Origin: Geobacillus genomosp. 3
GTDB lineage: Bacteria > Bacillota > Bacilli > Bacillales > Anoxybacillaceae
Assembly (NCBI RefSeq): GCF_000445995.2
Contig: NC_022080.4
Span: 3,002,001 to 3,066,000 of the forward strand
Reading direction: 5' to 3'
DNA length: 64,000 bases
Part shown: piece after piece, positions 58,527 through 64,000 of the stretch
Numbering within the stretch: position 1 is the first letter of the stretch
Layout of the letters: every line of letters starts with the position of its first letter
The notes under the pieces: generated by a model
Databases searched by the model: none
What the model was told of the DNA's origin: nothing
What the model saw: only the letters and a program-made list of their open reading frames with translations
Made by a program: the position numbers and the translations under genes

Positions 58527-61500
58527 TTGCAACTATCACACTGCTTCCGTACGTTGTTATCGCTAGGGATGGCGGCCTCACTCGCCTTTTTCGGCAGCGG
58601 CCCGCCGCTCACCGCATCGGCCGCCGTCACGAAAAACGAAACCACTGTGGCGTCTTTGCTCGACCGCCTCGGCCTTTCGGAACAATCGGGCAAATTTCAA
58701 GCGGCTGCGCCAAACAAGAAACAGCCACCGCCTGCCTTTAGCGACAATGAATTGATCATCAAGTATCGACAACCCCTTTCTGCCAAGGAACACGAACAAG
58801 CAGGAGGCAAACTGCTCAAACGCATCGCGTCGTTGCACTATGACATTGTCCAGTTGACACGAAACACAAATATAGACGAGGCAATGCGCCGCTATGCGAA
58901 AAACGGTCATGTCGTCTCCGTTTCGCGCAGCGCCCGTTTCGTCCCGTTGTCCGTCCTGTCCGGCGACCCGAAGCATGATCGCGCCTATTATTTAACAGCC
59001 TTGCACATCGAACAGGCGCTCGCGCTCGCCGGTCCGCACCCGGTCAAAATAGCGGTCGTCGACACCGGAGTCGATGCCCGTCATCCCGAACTCGCCGGCC
59101 AAGTGATCGCCAACTACAACGTCATGAACCCGCTCCAAAAAGGGGCTGCTGATGTCCATGGAACGCATGTCGCCGGCATCATCGCCGGCAAGAAAGACAA
59201 CGGCATCGGCGCACACGGCGTCTTCCCGGGCGCCCGACTCATTTCGATTGATGTATTCAACCGCTCATTTTTCAGCTCCGATTATGTGGTAGCGGAAGGC
59301 ATTTTGGAAGCCATTCGCCAAAAGGCGCAAGTCATTAACTTAAGTTTAGGCTCGTCAGTTTCGTCCCCGATCGTCGAAGAAGCGATCCGAAAGGCGCTGG
59401 CCGCCAATATTACCGTTGTGGCTGCTGCCGGCAATTCGGGAACAAGCATGTATGAGTATCCTGCCGCCTATAAAGGGGTCATCGGAGTCGGAGCGGTGAA
59501 CGATCGACGCCAGCTTGCCGATTTTTCCACTTACGGTCCGACCGTGGATGTCGTCGCTCCTGGGGAAGACATTTACAGCTCCGTATACGACGTGGACAAA
59601 AAATCGACATTTGCGGAATTGAGCGGAACATCGATGGCCGCCCCAATGGTGACGGCTGTTGCGGCCATGCTGCTATCAAAGCACCCGAACTTGACGCCGT
59701 ATGAGATTCACTACATTTTAAACAAAACGGCGAGCGATTTAGGGAAAAAAGGGTACGACTTGCAATACGGATACGGCCTTGTCAACCCCGTTGCCGCTTT
59801 GCGGTTCGACCTGAAGCATATCCCGGCTCCTCCATCGGCAACAGGGACAAAAGTCCTGCAAAAAGCGAAGCGGCTGACGATGGACCGGGCCACGACACAA
59901 ACGGGCACCATCACACAACTAGGTGAGACGGACTGGTACGCACTTTCGGTCCGCAAAGGGGACTATATTCAAGCAAAAGTGAGCGGCGCTGCCGATTATG
60001 ACTATCAATTTGATCTGCTCTTTTTCCAAAACGGTCAATCGGCGCCAACCGTTTCAGTGCCGGTTAATGATGCGGGCCAAGGAGGGGAAGAAGGCGATTT
60101 GTTCATGGCGCCAGCCGACGGGACGGTCGCCATCGGCGTGAAAGATGCGCTTGGCAACTACAACGAGAACGGATCGTCGAAGTACACGCTGTTTGTCGGC
60201 CGAGAAACGGCACCGCTCGATGACGGCAACACCGTCGAGCAACCGTTTGTGATCCATTCCTTGCCGTACCATTCGCGGCAACAGCACGGCCCTCTGTTTT
60301 TCACGAATGAGCCGCCAAGCCCTGTTCAAAACGAGCCGAACGAGGAGAAAACGGAGTCGAAAGCGAAGGCAGGAGAGAAAGAGGCGCCATCCCAGCATCC
60401 AACGACTCTGCCTGGCGACAGCGACTATTTTTCCTTCTCGCTCCCTGTTTCAGACGAACCAGCAGACCAAACGGTTCACATCTCCTTAAGCGGGGTGGCT
60501 GGAATTGATTCGGCGATCAACGTGTATGTGATGGAACCTAAAGACCCGAATTCGGAAAATGGTGGGGACACACCTTCTTCCGATGAACCTCCGGCACCGG
60601 AGACAAAGCCCGCAATGAATCAGTGGCCGATCGATTCTGCGAATATGAACGGGTACGGTCAAGGCGAAGAGCTGACCTTTACGGCGACTCCAGGGATGAA
60701 CTATATCATCGAAGTGACGAACAAACCGATCAGCGACCCGGCGCTGCTGCCATTGGCAAATGAAATGAGGATCGATCTCAACCGCAACTTCTCCTCGCAT
60801 TTGCCTTACGAGTTGACGGTGGATGCCGCAACCTTGCCTGCGGATGAAGACGGGTTTCCGATGGCAAGCGGACAGCTAGAAGAAGAAGTGAAAAACGGAA
60901 ACATGGAAGCATATAGAACGAAAAAAGAAGAGTTGCAAAAACGTTGGCAACAAATGGCGTCCGGCCTTGTCGCGTTCTATGGCGATGAGGACTGGAGCAA
61001 GGCCGTGCGCCAAGCAGCCCGGCCGTATGAAAACGGGCAAACGGCCAATGGCTATTTCCAATACAGCGGCGATGAAGACTGGTTTGCCTTCGCCCCTAAA
61101 CAAGACGGCGTTTACGAATTCCGATTCGCAGCCGATCACCAACATGACGTGCCGATGGCGACCATTTTCGTCTACAGCGAAAAAGAAAAAACATTCAACT
61201 ATATCGGCTCCAACGCGAGCTATGATGGCTTCAACTTCAAACCAAACGCCCGACTGGCCATTGGTTTGAAAAAAGGAAAAACATACTATATTCAGCTCAA
61301 TGACAAAACATATCGCCCTTCCGTCAAAGCGTATGCCTTAACATCCGCTTTGCTCGCGAGCCATATCAACGACCGGTTTGAAAACAACGATGATTTCGAT
61401 GCGGCGACAACGATCGGCTTAAAAGCCATCACGGGAAACTTCGCGGCCGCACAAGATCTCGATACGTATTACTTCGAGCCGAAGAAAAACGGGCTGTACG

Positions 61501-62171
61501 GGTTCGCTGTCACCCCAACAGCGATTCCGTCCCGCTATGCGTCTTTGCCTGCAGAACTGAAAGGGCCGATTGACCCGGTCATCATCGTCGTCGAAGATAC
61601 AAATAAAAACAAACGGCTCGATCCGGAAGAGGAAGGGCGCACATGGCTCATTGACAGCGGGCTGGACAATGAGGAAGAGCGCGGTGCGCTGCGGGCCGAC
61701 CAAACGAAAGGATATTTTCTCGTCACCGCCGATTTTTACGGCCATACGTCCGTGACGCCATACGTGCTGTCTTTAGCAGCAGCCGACCGGCCAGATGAAG
61801 ACCGCGGCTCCGTCGTCCGCCGCGGCGTGCCATCGAAGCCGCTGGCCCTCCGGACGCCAAAGTCAGGTACGTGGTACAATAGCGGTTATATGAATGCCTC
61901 AACCGCGCAGGGGGATGCCGACTACTACGCGTTGACAGTCCGCACGGCAGCCACATACACGTTGCAGCTGCACGTCCCGTCCGATCTTGACGGCGTGCTG
62001 GCCGTGTACAACGCGAACGGCAAACTCATCGCCAAAGGCGACTACTATCCAAAAGGCGACGATGAATACATGACTGTCAAACTCGCAAAAGGAGCCTATT
62101 TCATCAAAGTGGAAGACGCCTTTGGCAACGCGAGCGCCAGCCCATACAAACTGGTGATCCGGAAGCCGTAA
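58527..62171 (+). CDS. Large secreted subtilisin-family protease with PPC-like domains
   Basis: A 1214-residue S8 protease. I start it at TTG 58527 (LQLSHCFRTLLSLGMAASLA) because AAAAGGAGAG precedes it; the upstream ATGs have no site. A signal peptide and a pro-region with IIKYRQPLSAKEHEQAGG (inhibitor I9-like fold) come first. The catalytic domain has D179 (VVDTGVD), H211 (HGTHVAG) and S369 (GTSMAAP). The last 750 residues hold about five PPC-like beta domains with the pattern 'GDxDWYAL' (LGETDWYALSVRKG, GDSDYFSFSLP, GDEDWFAFAPKQD, DLDTYYFEPKKN, GDADYYALTVRT). No SLH or membrane anchor was found, so it is probably released or loosely bound. It is longer than typical subtilisins because of the repeats. 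Confidence 0.92.
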   Translation: MQLSHCFRTLLSLGMAASLAFFGSGPPLTASAAVTKNETTVASLLDRLGLSEQSGKFQAAAPNKKQPPPAFSDNELIIKYRQPLSAKEHEQAGGKLLKRIASLHYDIVQLTRNTNIDEAMRRYAKNGHVVSVSRSARFVPLSVLSGDPKHDRAYYLTALHIEQALALAGPHPVKIAVVDTGVDARHPELAGQVIANYNVMNPLQKGAADVHGTHVAGIIAGKKDNGIGAHGVFPGARLISIDVFNRSFFSSDYVVAEGILEAIRQKAQVINLSLGSSVSSPIVEEAIRKALAANITVVAAAGNSGTSMYEYPAAYKGVIGVGAVNDRRQLADFSTYGPTVDVVAPGEDIYSSVYDVDKKSTFAELSGTSMAAPMVTAVAAMLLSKHPNLTPYEIHYILNKTASDLGKKGYDLQYGYGLVNPVAALRFDLKHIPAPPSATGTKVLQKAKRLTMDRATTQTGTITQLGETDWYALSVRKGDYIQAKVSGAADYDYQFDLLFFQNGQSAPTVSVPVNDAGQGGEEGDLFMAPADGTVAIGVKDALGNYNENGSSKYTLFVGRETAPLDDGNTVEQPFVIHSLPYHSRQQHGPLFFTNEPPSPVQNEPNEEKTESKAKAGEKEAPSQHPTTLPGDSDYFSFSLPVSDEPADQTVHISLSGVAGIDSAINVYVMEPKDPNSENGGDTPSSDEPPAPETKPAMNQWPIDSANMNGYGQGEELTFTATPGMNYIIEVTNKPISDPALLPLANEMRIDLNRNFSSHLPYELTVDAATLPADEDGFPMASGQLEEEVKNGNMEAYRTKKEELQKRWQQMASGLVAFYGDEDWSKAVRQAARPYENGQTANGYFQYSGDEDWFAFAPKQDGVYEFRFAADHQHDVPMATIFVYSEKEKTFNYIGSNASYDGFNFKPNARLAIGLKKGKTYYIQLNDKTYRPSVKAYALTSALLASHINDRFENNDDFDAATTIGLKAITGNFAAAQDLDTYYFEPKKNGLYGFAVTPTAIPSRYASLPAELKGPIDPVIIVVEDTNKNKRLDPEEEGRTWLIDSGLDNEEERGALRADQTKGYFLVTADFYGHTSVTPYVLSLAAADRPDEDRGSVVRRGVPSKPLALRTPKSGTWYNSGYMNASTAQGDADYYALTVRTAATYTLQLHVPSDLDGVLAVYNANGKLIAKGDYYPKGDDEYMTVKLAKGAYFIKVEDAFGNASASPYKLVIRKP

Positions 62172-62225
62172 CAGCCTCCAAGCGGCGCGGCACTCATCGT
62201 CCGCCCTCTCCGGTCAGCCCAAAAC

Positions 62226-62259
62226 AAGAAGGTGTCCCATCGTTGAGGGACACCTTCTT
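62226..62259. terminator. Bidirectional terminator between the two subtilisin genes
   Basis: AAGAAGGTGTCCC/GGGACACCTTCTT with an 8-nt loop; the third copy of the GGTGTCCC stem in this window. It separates convergent genes. Confidence 0.85.
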
Positions 62260-62264
62260 ATTGT

Positions 62265-64000
62265 TTATCGAAACCGCTCATTCGACGCCCGGGCGGCAAA
62301 CACAAAAAACTCAAGCCGTTTGACAAATTGATACGGCCGGAACGTGCCGTTCGGATACCCATCGGCAATCCGGGCGGCGGCCAGCTTGGCGATGGCATCG
62401 TGCCCGGTCACGTTCGGTGTGACGTCGCGAAACGCCACCGGTGCACCATCCGGAAGATCGTAAGCGCGCGATAACACAATGGCGGTCTCCGCCCGCGTAA
62501 TCGGTTGCTGCGGCCGGAACGTGCCGTCCGGGTACCCGCTGATCAACCCGCGCTCATAAGCGGACTGGATGTAGCCGGAAGCAAAATCGGCAGAATGGAC
62601 ATCCCGAAACACCGTCTCCCGTTTCGTTCCGTCAAGATGGAGCGCGCGGCCGAGCATCACTGCTGCCTCGGCGCGCGTAATGGTCGCATACGGCCGAATC
62701 GTTCCGTCACGATAGCCTGACACAATCCCTTGGCTCGATAAGTAGACGATCTCCGGCATATACCAAGAGTGGACGGACAAGTCTTTATAATACGGATCAG
62801 AAACGACGACCTCCATAAAACCGATCGGTTCTGATTCCGTTCCGTCACGATGGACGGAAGAAAACGCATACCGGTACGTTCCTTTTACAACATAGTCTTT
62901 GTATATCGCCGCTGTTTGCAGCGGTTCGATCAATGTTCCGTTGCGATAGACGCGGTATCCTTTCACCTCGCTTCCCGACGGGGTGACGGAAAACGAAACT
63001 TCTCCGCGGTTTGCCGACAACAGTTTCACCTCGAGGTCGGGAGGGGTATTAGGCATGGCTTGCACGAGCCCGTAACCGTACCATGGATCCTTGCCGGGCG
63101 CTCCTAAATCAAGGGCGCGGTCTCGCAACATTTGGCGCAACTGGGCGTTTGTCCGCTCCGGGTATTGCTGCTTATACAGCGCCAACACCCCGCTGACAAA
63201 CGGCGCCGCCATCGATGTTCCCGACATGTGTGTATACCCGTCGCCGCGGCCGTCAGGGTCAAGGGACACCGGCACTGTACTATAAATCCCTTCACCCGGC
63301 GCCGCCATTTCGACAGCCGGCCCGGTCGCTGAGTATGGCACGCGGACATGATCTTGATTGACGGCGGCCACGGCCACAACGCTATCATATTTGGCCGGAT
63401 ATTCGACCGTATCGCCGGCTCCATTTGCATGGCCGTTGTTCCCGGCGGCGGCCACGACGAATATTCCGCTTTTATACGCCTTCTCCACCGCTTCTTTCAA
63501 TACGGGGGCATCTTCTGGAGCGGCTAAACTTAAGTTGATAATATCCATCCGATGTTTGATCGCCCACTCAATGCCGGCTAAAATGGTCGACACGTTGCCT
63601 TCCCCGTAGCGGTCTAACACTTTCAGCGCATAAACGCTCGCACCGGGAGCCACGCCGACCGATCCTATATTGTTATCTTTCGCCGCAATAATGCCGGCGA
63701 CATGTGTGCCATGTCCGTTATCATCTTGGTACGAATTCGGACAATAAGATAAGAGGCAGGCTCCGCCGGCGACCGACAAATCCGGATGACGCAAGTCAAC
63801 GCCGGTGTCAAGAATCGCGATTTTCACACCCTTGCCCGTGACCCCACGGGTATGCATGACCGTCGCCTTCGTTTCAGCTACCCCCCAGTTAGCCGCTTGG
63901 CTGTCGATCGCGACTGTCGTATCTTGCTGAACGTAGTCGACACCCGGCCAACGGCGCAGCAGCTCGACCGCCGAAACCGGCACGGACGCCGCTACGGCCG
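62265..64000 (-). CDS. SLH-anchored subtilisin-family protease, 5' end outside window
   Basis: The visible 578 codons lack the signal peptide and most of the pro-region. The catalytic domain has the Asp in IAILDTGVDLRHPD, the His in DDNGHGTHVAGIIA, the oxyanion Asn in AAAGNNGHANG and the Ser in SGTSMAAPFVSGVL. A short fibronectin-like domain follows (VKGYRVYRNGTLIEPL). Three SLH domains end the protein (IRPYATITRAEAAVMLGRAL, FRPQQPITRAETAIVLSRAY, FRPYQFVKRLEFFVFAARAS). It is the only protease here that joins subtilisin and SLH domains. It may process S-layer-bound proteins. Confidence 0.93.
   Translation of the reverse strand, partial: AVAASVPVSAVELLRRWPGVDYVQQDTTVAIDSQAANWGVAETKATVMHTRGVTGKGVKIAILDTGVDLRHPDLSVAGGACLLSYCPNSYQDDNGHGTHVAGIIAAKDNNIGSVGVAPGASVYALKVLDRYGEGNVSTILAGIEWAIKHRMDIINLSLAAPEDAPVLKEAVEKAYKSGIFVVAAAGNNGHANGAGDTVEYPAKYDSVVAVAAVNQDHVRVPYSATGPAVEMAAPGEGIYSTVPVSLDPDGRGDGYTHMSGTSMAAPFVSGVLALYKQQYPERTNAQLRQMLRDRALDLGAPGKDPWYGYGLVQAMPNTPPDLEVKLLSANRGEVSFSVTPSGSEVKGYRVYRNGTLIEPLQTAAIYKDYVVKGTYRYAFSSVHRDGTESEPIGFMEVVVSDPYYKDLSVHSWYMPEIVYLSSQGIVSGYRDGTIRPYATITRAEAAVMLGRALHLDGTKRETVFRDVHSADFASGYIQSAYERGLISGYPDGTFRPQQPITRAETAIVLSRAYDLPDGAPVAFRDVTPNVTGHDAIAKLAAARIADGYPNGTFRPYQFVKRLEFFVFAARASNERFR

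Overview
The window looks like a chromosomal segment of a thermophilic, motile, S-layered Bacillaceae, most likely Geobacillus (G. stearothermophilus group). This rests on the gene order comFA-comFC-yvyF-flgM-flgN-flgKL-yviE-fliW-csrA-hag-flaG-fliD next to degSU-yvyE-LCP-tagO, on a SbsB-type S-layer protein N-terminus, and on a roughly 2000-residue SLH-anchored amylopullulanase. No tRNA, rRNA, CRISPR array or prophage was seen.

Region 1 (1-12.5 kb, minus strand) is the late flagellar block. Three SigD-type promoters can be read: before a FliK-like gene at 12499, before hag at 4835, and before flaG at 1441 (weak -35). The products are the anti-sigma factor FlgM, the chaperone FlgN, the hook-filament proteins FlgK and FlgL, the FliW-CsrA regulatory pair, flagellin, FlaG and the cap FliD (cut by the window edge). 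The flagellin gene is the most unusual locus. Two group I introns interrupt its last codons, leaving a middle exon of about 69 nt, and a free-standing LAGLIDADG homing endonuclease lies tail-to-tail beside it. Intron 1 begins with codons for YALAA-stop, the end of a tmRNA degradation tag. Intron 2 begins with codons that re-encode a normal flagellin C-terminus.

Region 2 (12.5-22 kb) holds the DNA-uptake genes comFA and comFC, a DegV-family protein, the DegS-DegU two-component system, the YvyE family, an LCP wall-polymer ligase and TagO. A candidate 100-nt small RNA follows.

Region 3 (22-64 kb) is a cell-surface region. An accessory S-layer export pair (SLAP-domain protein and SecA2) is followed by an IS110 element and an SLH protein carrying a trypsin-like protease and a propeller-like tail. 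Next are a four-gene lipid-linked sugar transfer operon, a polysaccharide deacetylase, a YknW/YknX-like pair beside an IS200/IS605-like remnant, and the amylopullulanase with a promoter and a cre-like site. A dead DDE insertion sequence and the S-layer gene follow. A secondary cell-wall polymer locus then encodes a polymerase/ligase-type protein, two GT4 enzymes, TagA, a WecC-type dehydrogenase, the pyruvyl transferase CsaB and a MurJ/Wzx flippase. The end holds an SLH glucosaminidase, a large subtilisin-like protease and an SLH subtilisin cut by the window edge.

The parts fit one scheme. TagO, TagA, the dehydrogenase and the flippase would build and export a wall polymer, and CsaB would pyruvylate it. 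Five SLH proteins encoded here would bind it, and SecA2 with the SLAP protein would help export the S-layer. Both major surface proteins, flagellin and S-layer, have conserved GC-rich ends joined to an AT-rich variable part, which suggests repeated exchange of exposed domains.
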